Assembly: GCF_027744825.2 (NCBI RefSeq)
Contig: NC_071338.1
Coordinates: 29,803,501-29,867,500, forward strand
From: Synchiropus splendidus
Lineage: Eukaryota; Chordata; Actinopteri; Syngnathiformes; Callionymidae
Reading direction: 5' to 3'
Length of the DNA: 64,000 bases
In this document: positions 25,223 through 38,287 of the stretch, piece by piece
How the letters are laid out: each line of letters opens with the position of its first letter
How positions within the stretch are numbered: position 1 is the stretch's first letter
Position numbers and translations under genes: made by a program
The notes under the pieces: model-generated
Told to the model about the DNA's origin: nothing
Seen by the model: the letters and a program-made list of their open reading frames with translations, nothing else
The model's database searches: none

Positions 25223-25790
25223 ACTATTTGAAAAGGTTGTCGCATGAAAATGGTGAGAGATGAAGGCATACTTTAACTTCAGTGCCACCCAAAGTTTGGG
25301 ATGGAAGTAAATCCCCTCATCTAATTGGTGTATTATGACTTCCCCTGGTGTCACATAATCTTTACAGGAGACATACGTCCTCATCTCTGAAGCAACAGTG
25401 ATGGCTGGCTAGCATCACTGTTGTTTATGACCATGAACACGGGCCACACCCCAGCCACTACTATGAGCGGTGTATTTTCTCCCATGGCTTACGCTGTTTC
25501 CCCTTCTTACTATTTTTCCTCCCACATTCCTGCACGCGGTCGTGAGCCTTGGTTCACATCAACACATGCAGGTCTCCCACAGAGCTAGTGCCTCAGTGAA
25601 ACACCCTGGTGAAACTAGTTGGATATTGGACGGAGCTCCGCTCCGGTATTGGCGGCGGCGTCCTCTTCCGCGTCTCCATTAGGGTTCACTGATCGCGGAC
25701 ACACTCTCTAAGGCTACTACTACTAGAATGAAAGTGTATTTTTGGTCCATATTGCCCACCCCCAGTGTTCGCCATGTACTCGTGTAAAGC

Positions 25791-26176
25791 AGTAACTATG
25801 GAGCTAGATCTCTGCCACCGACATGAGCGAACTTGTTTTGGTTGTTGTACACTCAAGACGTGTTTTCTGACGTGCTCACAACCATCCGCGTGCTCAACCT
25901 CGGGCTGGCTTGTTCGAAGTGTCATATATATATCCACCTTGGTCTGCTGGCTCAATATCGCATACGCGCTCGCTCAACATTGACGTTCAGCAAGCAGACC
26001 GAGGTTGCGTGCGTGCGTATAACACTTTGAACTAGGCAGCCTGAGGTTGAGCGCACGTGTATGTGACGTTGAGCGAGCAACAGCATGGTTGTGAGTCCAG
26101 AAATCATGTCTTGAGCGTACAACAACCAAAACCTGTTCGCTCATGTCGGTGGCAGAGATCGAACTCCGTAGTTACT
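25791..26176. mobile_element. Foldback (long inverted-repeat) element
   Basis: Arms of nearly 190 bp are inverted copies of each other. The left arm starts AGTAACTATGGAGCTAGATC. The right arm ends with the complement of AGTAACTACGGAGTTCGATC. Both carry the run TCTGCCACCGACATGAGCGA, then TTTTGGTTGTTGTAC(A/G)CTCA and GCTCAACCTC(G/A)GGCTG. The loop is near 25960-25985. Identity is high but imperfect, with a small insertion in the right arm. Weak similarity may continue outward. No coding capacity. Confidence 0.75.
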
Positions 26177-27260
26177 ACATCAGGCATCGAAGTTGCTCCT
26201 TAAAAATGCCACTATACTGTCTGTCGCGACTTTGGAGCTCAAAGGGTTTTAAGTGCCACTCGTGTAAGAAAAAGTACGTTCCTGTGTAAATTCTGACTCC
26301 CAGTTACCAACAGCTTCGCTCAAGGCGCACACTTCTCGACAGCATACTTCTAGCTGATGGGCACATGACATACTATATATTTCAAGTAACATCAGAAGTG
26401 TAGCCACATTGACATGTACATGAGTGTTTTTGGTTCAACTGAAACACTTATGCATGAGCATGGAACTGCGAAGGCTGATTTCTGCGTCAACATTAGACAC
26501 AAAAGTCCACTTGACAGTAGTCGCAATGGGACCCCTTTGGAGAGAGAAAGTAACATCAACATTACGAATAAACCCAGCGGCACATGCGCAAGAGCATGAG
26601 TGAATGACGATTTTACCTGTCACTTTTCACCATGGATGATGCAGAGGTGAGCGAGAGACTTGGTCCAAAGCCCTGACTTGATCACTTTTTTCTGATCTAA
26701 AGTGGCTCTTTATTTTTCGCTAGACGTAGATATTTGCTTTACTGTGATCTGCGTAATAGCCATGGATGTCTGAAGATGACTTCAATTTAAAACAAATCTT
26801 TTCGACTAAACGGGGCACAATGAAAGCCCAAGCAAGCTGAACATTACAAAGGATGATAGAGGCGTGGCTTCACTGTGAATCAAGCCTTAATGTTTTCTTT
26901 CATCACATATTAATGCTACTATATGCTCCACTGTTCGATGGTTAAAATACTCCCATGTCTCAGAAAGCCACAGACCTATTTCACGATACCACTGGGAGCC
27001 TAAAGTAAGGAACCTTTCTCGCGTTGCTCAACTTATCGACAGCCTCCCCGAGCTGGCGAAAGGTCAGAAACATTGTGAAACAGATTTATGTATTAACCCG
27101 AGAGAGCTTAGATGAGGCGACTCAGATTTACGCAAATATCGATGAGCGAATAGAAGTCAACACAAAGCTGCGAATCAATGAAATAGGAGCGTGAGTATTC
27201 ATTGCTTGAATGTTTAAATACACATTAATCATGGCCGCCCCTGTTCCCTGTTGCATACCT

Positions 27261-27262
<2 letters not shown>

Positions 27263-27348
<86 letters not shown>
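27263..27348. repeat. (CA)n microsatellite, about 43 units
   Basis: Uninterrupted CA for 86 bp. It is able to adopt Z-DNA. The HTHTHT and CVCVCV frames are artefacts. Confidence 0.98.
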
Positions 27349-27352
<4 letters not shown>

Positions 27353-30300
27353 AGGTCCAATGCATCTTCATTTAGTCTTGCTGTCCTCAGGGCACATTTA
27401 CATCTGTCAGCTCGCTACACGGAATGGATGGATGGGTTTTCGTGTCTCTCTTCATTCACGATACATGTATGTGAGAATCCATCCGTCTTCTCGCCGGTTC
27501 ATGTGAATGCAGGCAGCAAATTAATCTCGGTATACCTTGAAGGTTGGTATCTTTGTCAACTGTGTACTTGGGAGATGAGGCGTGTTACTGTAGCGCCATT
27601 GTTTGGACACATGCGCTAACTTGTGTGCGTGTGCGTGCGGCTGTGCGTGTGTGCACGGAAATATAGTCAATTTCCTTGGTGGGTGACAGTTCATGGTCCC
27701 CTGGGCAGCACAGAATTGTGGGTAAATTCGATGTCACAACTATTCCCATATATCATCGGAGTGACAATGACACACATGCAGACACACAAACATACATTTG
27801 CTCAGTGCCAAGGATCACAATCATACGATGATATCAGAATCCGCTTTATTGCCAGTTTCAGTGAGGATCCCACCAACTAGGAAAGTGCTTTATTACATTG
27901 TGCAACAATGGAAAAAACAAAAAAAGGTCCTTGTACCTTCAGTATAACACACCAGTTGCAACAGGAGCCCCGACACATCAGTTCTATGGAATTACAGCCC
28001 TTTTACTTATTTTGAAGCGCTGTTTTCACCTCATGAATATGACAGCGTCCCTGCAGCAGAGCTGGTCAGTGGAGGCGGAGCTCCGGTCTCAGCGGAGAAT
28101 TGACCGGGAAGAGAACAAAACGCCTCCAATGTCACCAGTCTGATGTGACGAGTCTAATAATGTTAGCGGAATGATGCACGTTCTGAGTTTGTCTGCTCCA
28201 CAGGTATCAATGCTTAACCCCATTTTCACAATTTGGCAGAAGCAATGTCACATTTTTTGCGGCTTTTTTTTTTTTTAAGATGCTCCACGGAAATCGCTGA
28301 CCTACGACGGCACAGCAGCTTACACACCAGCGAAACAACAGATTTGTATTGTGTGATAGGTATCCATGGAGTAGCAAGTTTTGAAAGAGTTATGTGAAAC
28401 ATAAAGTCAATTATTTTGTTTTCATAGTTTTGACAAGAATAAGTATATGAATTACATTTGAATTGTTTGATATTTTCAATATTTTTCAGAAGTGTGGAGA
28501 TGCTTTGCATATTGTGCCTCAGCCGAGAGAGAGAAATAATAATGAACAAGAACAATACTGAATACTCAAAAAAACTACTACTAACCTAAAACTACTACTA
28601 AAAAAGAAAAAAAAAAGAATTTTCATGGTCAGTAGTTCATTGTGACATGACCATTTACAAGTCTGCACACCCTTTTTCTAGATTAACAAGAACATCTTTA
28701 CCCAATTACATCTCTTACCAACAATAACCTCTTCTGAGCCACTTCCAGCAACTTCCGCTGCAACTGTTTTGAACTATTTCAAAGACTAATTCATTCTTTA
28801 CTCTCAAATCCTCACAGGGAGTGTCTTACTGCAAGGCTGAAGAATATTTAATAGAATAGATTTTGTAGAATTTTTATAGAATTCTATTCTATTTATAGAA
28901 TACGAGATTTGAGCACTACTCCGTTGTTGCAAACAATGTAAAAAGAATATATCAAAAACAATCAAGCAAGCAGAAAACAACAAATAGGTACTAATACATA
29001 ATATGTACACAAGTAGCAGCATTAAAAAATAATAATATTTAAAAGTATTTAGATTTAATTTAATAAATAATGAGGATGAAACTGCAAACTTGATGCATAT
29101 AAGATGTGTTAAAATATGACTATATTTAAAAGGTTAAATCTATTCTTTCAAATGAAATGCTTTACCCTGAAAAAACTATGCAGCCATTTTGAGCTGCTGC
29201 TTTACTTTCCATCATTTTCACGCTTGTGCATTGACTTTTTCCCACTTGGAGGAAATCTAATCTGTATCAGACACACACCAGTGTCTCACCCACACAAGCG
29301 TTCACATGCTGTCCCCGACTTTGGAGCTCCGCTGTGATCCTCCGTTTTTAATCTGACCTGATTTATCGCCGTTTTCTAACAGTCATCCTGACACTGAGGC
29401 AATTGGAGCGGGAGCCCCATTGTTTTCGGTTCTGCTTGGTTGAAATCCACTGCTGACACTAACTCAACACTCTCTGCACGCGTTTCACTGTGCGAACGTG
29501 TTGACAAGGCCATCAATGTGAGCTAACAACACAAAGTCAGATTGAAATACGGCAGGACGGAAAACAAGGCTGCCTCAGATCACATGGCGGCACCATGGTT
29601 CTGGATACACGGGTGTTCCAAAGGCAAACCAGGATTATTGCAATGAGTCTGAAAGCCAGAAGCTCAGGTCAGCTGAAGGTCTGACACAAGGGCTAAATGA
29701 GCAGTATCTCCACGCATGCTGAGGTCAGCAAAAAGTGAAGCAGCAAATGAGACTTTCTTGAGAAACTGTTCAACATATTTTCCAGACACATTTTCTTCAC
29801 GACATTCAGATCGAGTGACATCATGGTAAATGGTAAATAACTCCTATTTGCATGGCGCCTTTCTCATCAAGCTCTTTTGTGATGGAAAAACTTTCCCTTT
29901 CACTCTTAGCAAGCTACAAAACAATTGAGTCCAGACACCATTCATGGGCTCTATAAAGCATTAAAAAATTCCAGGGTCTGCTCGATGTTTTGCTAATAAA
30001 CGTGTCACCCATTTAAATGCACACTCAGACACCGATGGCTGTAGGCCGCGACGCAGCGTGCCAGCTGAAGCATCGGGGGACACGATGTGCTTTCACTGAG
30101 ACCTTATAGGCAGCTTCAAATATTCTATAGGAAGGGGTTTATGTCGTGCCTGCTGTGTAAATAAGAAGTACCTTCCTGCCTGACAATAGGTGTTAGGAGT
30201 GGGATCATGAGGTTTCCAATAATGGCCACCTCCTGCATCAGACCATGGCAAAGTCATTGCCCCTTTATTATTGCTCTCTGGTCCTCCACTGCTCCCAGAA

Positions 30301-32224
30301 CTTCAGAATACCATTAAAGAATGATACCTTTCAGGTTGTAGGTTAGAATTGTTCGGGCCAAAACTGAGCAAGAATCCTCCCTTTACTTCTCTGCTCCGCG
30401 TTTCCGCCCCCGTCCACTGACATAGCTGCAACCCTCAACTATATTGAAAAACAATTTGAGGCAAATATGTTTTAATTCAGGCTATATATTTGTGACCTTA
30501 CTCCAAAACACATTTTCAGCTACAGAGTTAACACGGACGGTTATATTCATATGTCTTATTCATGCAATGTTTTCTCGATATTTATCTAAAATGAGTCGAT
30601 CTGCTTGCTCCCAACTGGAGTCCAGAGATGAAAACCCCTGTGAGGACTTCTCATATACGATGCTGGTGGGTTAAAAAGGGGGTTGAAATTGGTTTGGAGG
30701 ACTTTTTTTTCTGAGAAAGTCAATACTTGGGTCAATAATAAAATAATTGCCTCCTATGTGAAGGGGACAACAAGTTGCTCCATCAAGTCTTCAGTCACTA
30801 ATACAGACATAATTTGAGATATAGAGACATAAATATTGACTTGTACATTTTAATTTGAACACAAAATGAAAGTTTAAAAGGACAAACTAATGTAGATATT
30901 TACAGCTAAGCTTTCATATTTACCTTTGATCTAGTTATGGATGAGGATTTGCCTGCAAAAAGCACCGCCATTACACACAAAATACACAGTGAAGACAAAT
31001 AATACAGCACGAGGAGTCGAGCCCTTCATGTCACGGCCGGATGTCTTGTCGTTTTTTTGTCCCCTCAAAGCTAATGAGCCTGAAAGGCTGGCGTGACGCA
31101 GAACCCCACAGCCAGATCCATCATCTTTTAAACAAATCAGGTGCAAGATCAATCAATGCTCACGGAATATTTCAAGTGTTATGAAAAGCGCCGTGTCGGC
31201 ATTTCTTCTCCTGCAGGACAAGCTCAATAAAAATGTGTACAGGTTTGTGCTGAAATCAATTATGTCAGCGCACCGACGCGTGTACAGTTTTGTTTAGAGT
31301 CGACGCCAGCTGCGTGTCAAAGAGCAGAAAATTCCAAGCTTTGTTTGACACAGAATATTACAAGACATCAAAAAAGGATTGTAATAACTGAATAACCATG
31401 TTGCTTTATAGAAAACACACCAACTAGCTCCTACAGTGTGAACATGATATATTCTCTCTTGACTTTCACGATTTTTTTCCATATACTTTATGGACTCGCA
31501 GTATATCAGACATACAACACCCCAACTTTACGACACTTGTGTTGCAGGGCCAGAGGGTTTGTGGTTCTGATTTACAAGGTTTTCCCACATAAATGTGAAT
31601 CTCATTGCTAATGCAGCGTTTTTTAACACTGTATTTTATCGTTCAGATCCACTGCGCACGTTCTATGTGTCACTTTAATGTATTTTTTACCAACAAAATA
31701 CTGACTCTGTTACTGCACTAGCGAATACGTTTGACTCTATGAAAGCAAACCTGACAGAGCACGTGCTGTATTTTATGTTTTTCAATTGTTAAAATGGATA
31801 GATGTGTATAGCTGAATCTCAAAGGTCATATTTGATGCAAACTCCTCATAAAGATGAGATTAAATCTGTTGTTCTTGGCATCAAACTTGATCATGTCTCT
31901 TGCTTTAGCTCAGCTCTGCTTGACAAATGTGTGTTTGGGTAGGGGAACATTAGACATAAAAACCACGTAAGCCCCCCTAACTCAACTTTTACACTCCTGT
32001 CTCGGCTCTATCCGTGTGTGTCGCAGTAGTGGGTTGGAGAGGAATAATATTCGGGCTCGTATATTTCATGAAGACAAGCGTTTACTGCGCAGTGATGGAA
32101 AGTGTGTATTTGTTTATTTGAATTGAGGGTGGGTGAGGGGAGGAGGGGGTGTCTGCCGCGTCCTGGATCAATACTTACTGTGTTCGGGGAGATAAACAAC
32201 CCCTTTAGGACTTTCTTAAGATGG
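27349..32224. other. Intron stretch without recognised genes
   Basis: Mostly unique sequence, with a GT-rich purine/pyrimidine alternation near 27620-27655 and an AATAGAAT palindromic patch near 28850-28905. No gene seen. Confidence 0.5.
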
Positions 32225-32470
32225 TGGCTTACACACATACACACATGTGAATCTCCATCCTTGTGGGGACCTCTTTCCCCAGCCTCTCACCCTAAACCTA
32301 ACCATCCAAAACAAATGGCTAAGCTTCACCAGAACCAAAACTGAAACCAAATGATAATGACACAGTTATTATGAAGTTTTAATCCTCAAATTCAGGTTCT
32401 GCCAAATGTCCCCACAAAGGTGTTTTGTCAAGAATTGGTCCAGACAAAGTAGAATAAAGAAGCCCATGTT
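32225..32470 (+). repeat. Dispersed repeat copy, family of 608-793
   Basis: It contains CTCACCCTAAACCTAACCAT, then a CCAGAACCAAAACTGAAACC segment, and has GTGGGGACC near the left and GTCCCCACAAAGG near the right end. The inverted GGGGAC motifs at both ends suggest a small DNA element. Plus orientation, opposite to the 0.6-kb copy. Confidence 0.5.
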
Positions 32471-33113
32471 TCACGCTCACACACACACACTCCAAGTCCT
32501 GAACTCTTACTTTCGCCGACATATTTGCTCGATAAATGCCTGCGTGTGCGCAGTTATTGGTAAATCTGTCCGTAGGTGCACGCCGGCTTCAGAGAAACCC
32601 ACGGTCATCAGAGCTTGTCGGTGTGTTTTATTTGCTCGCTGACGGAGAAACACACAGCACTGTTGCTGCACAGCCAATAAAAAAATATCTGTGTGACAGA
32701 TTGGACTCAATGGTTGCTGGAGCACAGAACAAAAGAAATATGACGGAAACACAGAGCAGCGTGTTCAAACACTTGTCTTGTGTTGAGCATAAAGGCTTTG
32801 CTAAGGTCAATAACTCATTCAGCAATTATATGCAAATATGGAGCGATGAAAATATGCTCCATCCTGTCTGGGTTGTTTTGGTAAACAGGGGTCAGGGTGC
32901 GAACGCCGTGCAGTGGATTTGTCCTCTCTTCTGAATCATGCAGAGGAACTGTGGGAGTTTGGCTCTGAATCCTGCTTCATTGATGGTAGGAACTTGGTGA
33001 CTTGGCCTTGTAATAAACATGGCAACTACAGCCGAACAGGTCCCTTCCTGGCCAGCAAGGGTCAACAGTTTGACACCCTCAAAACACCATTGCTTATCCA
33101 ACATCTCCTGGAC

Positions 33114-33375
33114 CAGTGGTGGGCAATGGAATTTGGAATGGAATTTTGTGGCTAGATATGAGAAAATTGAGGAAAAAGTGTGACTACAAGGAATACAATT
33201 AAAACAAACACCACTTGCTTTAAAAATATATAAAATAAATATATAAATAAATAAACAATACGACTATCAATAGCTATGAGGCAAGAAAAACAGACACAAA
33301 AATAGGTAAAAAAAATAAAATGAAGAGTTTCAATAAAAAGTTTTATTATGAATTAAAATAGTAACAAATGGTGTT
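33114..33375. mobile_element. hAT-like nonautonomous element remnant, copy 2
   Basis: The left end CAGTGGTGGGCAATGGAATT is comparable with the 19.8-kb copy. The interior is A-rich and shares CACTTG(C/T)T, AAGAAAAACA and GAATTAAAATAGTAA. No frame for a transposase. Confidence 0.45.
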
Positions 33376-33814
33376 AAAGTAGTTTTGCTGAGACACCATG
33401 AAGGCTGCATCAGTACAGACAAAGGGCTACAATTGGCCCAGGTCTGTCCTCGACCAATCAGCTGCAGCCATGAGGCTTGCAAAGGGGACGGTGTATGCAA
33501 AGTGGCTGACCTGTACCAGCAGTCAGCCACTTTCATTGATCAAAAAAGCCAAGATAACTTGTGTGATCCATTTTCTCCAAAACAATTGTGGGAGTAAAGG
33601 TTTCGGCTACAGATTCCTAATGACGTATTTTTGAAAGAAAAATAATAGTTGACAGGAAAAAAAAAGAACAGAAAGGGGGCACTTCCCAAAATAAGGCCCT
33701 AAACCAATATTAAATAAAAGGTTAAAAAAAAAAATGTATCAAAAAAATGTCAAATACAAATAATAACATTTTTGAGGACGTTATCTTTATGTAAAACGGG
33801 AATAAAATGAATAA

Positions 33815-34060
33815 TACCACTGCTTCCCTCAGGGGGGCAGCAGGGGACGGGAGGTTATCCCACGTACTTTGGGCGAGAGGCGGGGGATTTACGGACAACA
33901 GAGCACGCAATCGACTTCTGTATTTATTGGGATGGTGGGAGGAAATCGGAGCACACCCATGCTAGCAGGGAGAGGACATACAAACTGAGGTTACCCCAAG
34001 CTGCCAGCGAACTGCAACCTTCTTGCTGTGCGGTGGCAATGCTAACTGTGCGCCCAGAGA
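33815..34060 (-). repeat. tRNA-derived teleost SINE, degenerate copy
   Basis: Plus-strand order is GGGGGGCAGCAGGGGACGGG, GGGCGAGAGGCGGGG, GGTGGGAGGAAATCGGAGCA, ACCCCAAGCTGCCAG, ACTGCAACCTTCTTGCTGTG. This is the reverse of the SINE layout, with the head at the right end. Confidence 0.6.
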
Positions 34061-34963
34061 TGATACATTCCTCAGTAAATCCTAGTCAAGAATCACTTCT
34101 CTCTGTGTTAAAACAGCTGTACGGATTCACTTTATTTCGGCAGAAATGTGGCTTGATGAACAAAATCTAACTCCACGTTTTTCTTTGTCGTCGCTGGGGA
34201 TCAAGGATCAACATTGATTGATTCGTATTGATCAGCAGACCTGAAAATTACTTGAGGGTGTTGGAGCTTTCGTGCACATCCACGTGGACACATTCATCAT
34301 AGTTAAATAAAGACGTACATTATGGCTTATTTTCCGCACAAGAAGTCATCATGAATCATGTGGACGCACACGAGGTGGAGCACTTTCAAAAAGACAATAT
34401 CTACAGCGCAACACAACACAAGGTCAGGATGTTTGCTTCTCAAAAAAAAAAAAATCATGGAAAATTGCATTTGCGATGATTTTGATCCGTGTGAATGTGT
34501 CAGGAGAAAGGCATCTCCTCGCACAGTCGAGTGTCTCTTGCAGCAGTCAAGATCATTTCGCTAGATTGATGGCGGGAAGTTGAACCGTGAAACAATCGGA
34601 CGTTGAGCGCACCTTGCTTTTAACAGCTCTTTATAGAATTTTAACACGTTCCAACGCTGTTTCCATTTAAATTGTGTTGAGCCCAGAGAAAACCATTTCT
34701 ATGCTCCAGGAAACTCATATCTGACATGGCACGGGCTCACACAACCACACGCACATCGAGGGTGACAAAGTGACAAGAGAAATGAAAACGACATCACACA
34801 CCTCGTGTCACTGTGTATCGGAATCTACGAATATACCGGAGCAGGGCGTGTGGTGTACTGCATACATGTGCTCTCACTGGGCATCCTAGTAATAAATACT
34901 TTGACAGAAGACACCAACATCTACTGCATTCAATGATTTTGTAACCCTAATTCATAACTTTGA

Positions 34964-35164
34964 TATTGATGGGCAGATGAGGCTTCATGAAACAGTGTTC
35001 TCATTTTCAGAGAGACCACTAGATGGCACTCTCTGCTCTATAAAGGTCAGATTTTAAGAAACACTTCAGTGAAACCTCACATCATTTTTAAAGCAACAGC
35101 GCAACATCTACCGAGCACTAGACACGAGGACGCTGTTTCATGAAGAACCATCTGCCCATCACTA
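34964..35164. mobile_element. hAT-like MITE family, copy B
   Basis: A 201-bp element with ends TATTGATGGGCAGATGAGGC and, inverted, TAGTGATGGGCAGATGG. It carries the family core ACAGTGTTCTCATTTTCAGA followed by CCACTAGATGGCAC and CTCTGCTC. No 8-bp target duplication is visible any more. Confidence 0.65.
35016..35029 (+). promoter_or_regulatory. CTCF-consensus motif in MITE copy B
   Basis: CCACTAGATGGCAC fits the CTCF core consensus at all 14 positions. Binding is untested. Confidence 0.3.
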
Positions 35165-35200
35165 ACCATTGCTGACCAAAGATGGAAATGGAGTCTATTC

Positions 35201-35403
35201 TAGTGGTGAGGTATCATGAAACAGTATTGCAGGGTTGATGGAGCAGTGTCCTCATTTTCAGAGGCCACTTGATGGCGCTATTGGTTTAGAACTGATGTGA
35301 GGTTTCATTGAATTAGTTGGTCAAGTCCAGACATGTTACAGCAGACAGTGCCATCTGGTGGCCACTTAAAATCAAGACACTGTTTCATGAAGCCTCATCA
35401 CTG
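35201..35403. mobile_element. hAT-like MITE family, copy C (long-TIR form)
   Basis: This copy lies 36 bp from copy B. Its ends are TAGTGGTGAGGTATCATGAA and, inverted, CAGTGATGAGGCTTCATGAA. Both arms hold the GGCCAC..GATGGC block, at 35265-35278 (plus, one mismatch to CTCF) and 35348-35361 (minus, full match), so the element is close to a palindrome with convergent motifs. Confidence 0.65.
35348..35361 (-). promoter_or_regulatory. CTCF-consensus motif in MITE copy C
   Basis: The minus strand reads CCACCAGATGGCAC, a full consensus match. Confidence 0.3.
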
Positions 35404-35747
35404 TTCACACTCATCACCTTTTCCAACTGAGGTTTAACACACACACTACATTATTATGGTGCACATGGAAGGAGCAGATCTCATGAGTGAAGTGGTGCTG
35501 GAGCTCACACCTCTCACACGCGCACTGACACACACCGCATCCGTGCACACACGCGGGAATCATTCATTGATTCATTAACCACTTTGTTCCGTCCATCCAT
35601 CTCTCCGCAGCTGAGTGTGAAGGACGGCGGCAGGAAGGACAAAGCCAGAGCTGAAATAAAGTGCCCGAAGAGTCGAATGGCGGCAAATTAATGATGTTTT
35701 AATACACAGCAGGAAAAGTAGAGGGACGCGAGGGAGAATCAACAGAT

Positions 35748-35795
35748 GAAGGAGCGTCCAGACCATAAATAGAAGGAGCGTCCAGACCATAAATA
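35748..35795. repeat. Perfect 24-bp tandem duplication
   Basis: Two adjacent identical units beginning GAAGGAGCGTCCAGACCATA. Confidence 0.9.
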
Positions 35796-36107
35796 ACAGA
35801 CCTGAGCGGCGCCCCATGTGTGCATGGATAGTGCACGAATGGCCACATGAATGAATGTTAGTCTTTGATGTTCCATCACAAGATATTTGATCCCACATGT
35901 GAGAAACAAAAGAAAATTCTTGTAGAAAAAAGCACTGTGCTCTATTGGCAAGTGCTCCAGCGATGAGCTGAACACAGTGCACCGACATTTTTAAACCTCC
36001 ATCATCTCATTCAGTCTCCAACATCATGGATGTTTTGGTGTGGGTTAAGGCTCAAGTTGATGATGAATGTGGGAGTGAAATAAATATTAATTCGGTCAGA
36101 TTTTTTA

Positions 36108-36440
36108 TCTCAATTAATCGCTCTATAGCTGAGTTAACCTGCGATTAATGTCAAATATAATTTTGAATCTGTTCTCAATGTAACATAAAGGAAGATTTAA
36201 TAAACACCAGAGTTAGTGTTTACAAAGTTCTGCTTCAAGCACGTTGTTGAGACTCTTCTGAGCCTCTGAGTTCATTCTGAAGAATGTCTCTGTCATGTTG
36301 GGTCGTTGCAGTAAACTAATGTTTGCATGAGGAAAGTGTTTTGGACACTCGAGTGTTGAGAACAGCCTCATTTAAGTTACACACAATGTGTTATTAATTT
36401 GCCATTAAAGTTAACTAAACTGTAGTGCGATTAATTGAGA
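36108..36440. mobile_element. Harbinger-like MITE with TTA flanks
   Basis: The left end TCTCAATTAATCGCTCTATA and the inverted right end TCTCAATTAATCGCACTACA give imperfect TIRs of about 37 bp. TTA flanks both sides (36105-36107 and 36441-36443), as in the 3-bp TWA target duplications of PIF/Harbinger elements. No coding capacity. The superfamily is inferred only from the flanks. Confidence 0.5.
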
Positions 36441-38119
36441 TTAAAACATAATAATAATACGAATATATTGACAACACTAGTGATGATATCGCACTGTATA
36501 ACATGGTTACTCCGCGTTACTTGGGTTAAAAAAAAGCCACATAAAGTATGACTGAAGTGCTGATATTGAAACTTCACAGTGTTTTTCATTCTTTTTTCTT
36601 TTGACAACAAACTCCCTCCGTCTGGTTCTGCGTTCCTCTTATAAATGCCAGTTGAGCCACACCTTGGAACCAACTTTGGAGACTTGTCATTTTGATGCTC
36701 GGTTTTAAAACTCTCTTGCCTTTGACAACATTAGCTCCTCAGAAGAACAGGCTTAGATCAATGCCACCAAAATGCAAGTCAGCTTCTTCTTCCTTTTCCA
36801 CAAATGCGCCTCCTAAAAACCAACTTGTTCAAGACAGCGAAAAGTTCACCAAACACTTCTACATATGATTTATTGTTTGTCAGTTGTCCCGCGCTCTCTG
36901 ACAAAGGAGGCGACCCCATTTTCCGGGGACGACCCATGGGTACCCTTTTAAATATCACTGAAGTCTGACGCACTTCAGTGTGTCTGCAGTAAAACAGTAA
37001 ACAAGTGTTTATGTGTAGGATTTTTTTTGGCCGCAACATAAATCAGATGGTGATTCGTGTGTAGATTCTGTGTCACTCTTTGCTGCCTATTAAAAAAATC
37101 TAATTCCGCCTTTAAAGGGCAAATGCTGCAACTTTTTTTGAGCGGGATAAGAGAAAAATAACATTAACTTCCATCCTTGTTTCAGTTATGTATGTACATG
37201 TGCACAGATGCTTTCTCACATCTGGGGAAGGAGGTGTCCCTCAGAAGAAGGACGGTTTTCCACTTCCAGGCGCTGTTTGTTCACCGATGCTTGGCATCTT
37301 TGGCAGAGCAACATCATGCCTCAAGCAGCTTCCCGGAGGGTGGCATCCACCTCTTTTAGTCCAAGTGTCGTGGTCATACAAACAAGGTTTTTCAATCTTT
37401 GGGTGGCTGAACTCGGCTCACGATACCTCTCACACACTGGAGGCACCTAACTCTTCAAGCTGGATCGGCAACCTCACAAGCACCAGAAACTACCCACAAC
37501 TTCTCTATATTATACAGTAGAACTGTTGCTGTTGTGGCACTAGATGGTGAAGAGATGGTCAGAAGTCACCTTCTTCTTCTTCAGGCTCAATGGCAGCACA
37601 ATCTGTCCGGGCTTTAAAAAGACGTTTTTTGGCTCCTCCACCTTCATTTTTTTCTTTAACTTGGCAACTTTTCAAAATCGTGTTTGTTGCCGCTCACCCC
37701 GGGTCATGACCACGGCGGAGTGCAGCGTTGGGACAGTGTCATTTTTCTTCAGAGGAACGTTTAAATCAGAGACAGGACAGGCTGCATATGAATGAGATAA
37801 GGTTGTTAAACCGCATTAATACTCTTTGCGAGGAACTGCCTTTCTCTCTGGGATGAAAATATTTGATCAAAATCTGCTATTTTTAAACACAGTGGCAGGT
37901 ACTTCGCAGCTGTGAGAGAACGTGTGAGTACACATGTGAACGCAGCGTTGGAATGTTTAATGCACCTCGGAACGCCTCGCCTCACTCCTGACAGCAGAAA
38001 CTGGGAAGTTGCCTGCAGGTCATCTCTGACAAGTTCTGGAACATTTAGAGTGCTGGCAGCAAGTTTGTAAGATACAGTTTGTCAATGTGAAAGCTCTCTA
38101 GGTACAGAGTGTGTCTGAG

Positions 38120-38133
38120 CAGCCCCCTGCTGG
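38120..38133 (-). promoter_or_regulatory. CTCF-like motif outside any recognised MITE
   Basis: The minus strand reads CCAGCAGGGGGCTG, one mismatch to the consensus and with a strong GGGGGC core. Confidence 0.3.
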
Positions 38134-38287
38134 AGGCGTCACGCCAAGCAGTCACAATTGTTTTTTATTTATTTAGTTATACATATATTTTTTGGTTTTT
38201 CATTTATTTATTTATTGTTAAATGACGGTATTAAAAAGTGAGACAAAATGTGAAAAGATAATCATGCTTCATAAATATTTTAATTGA

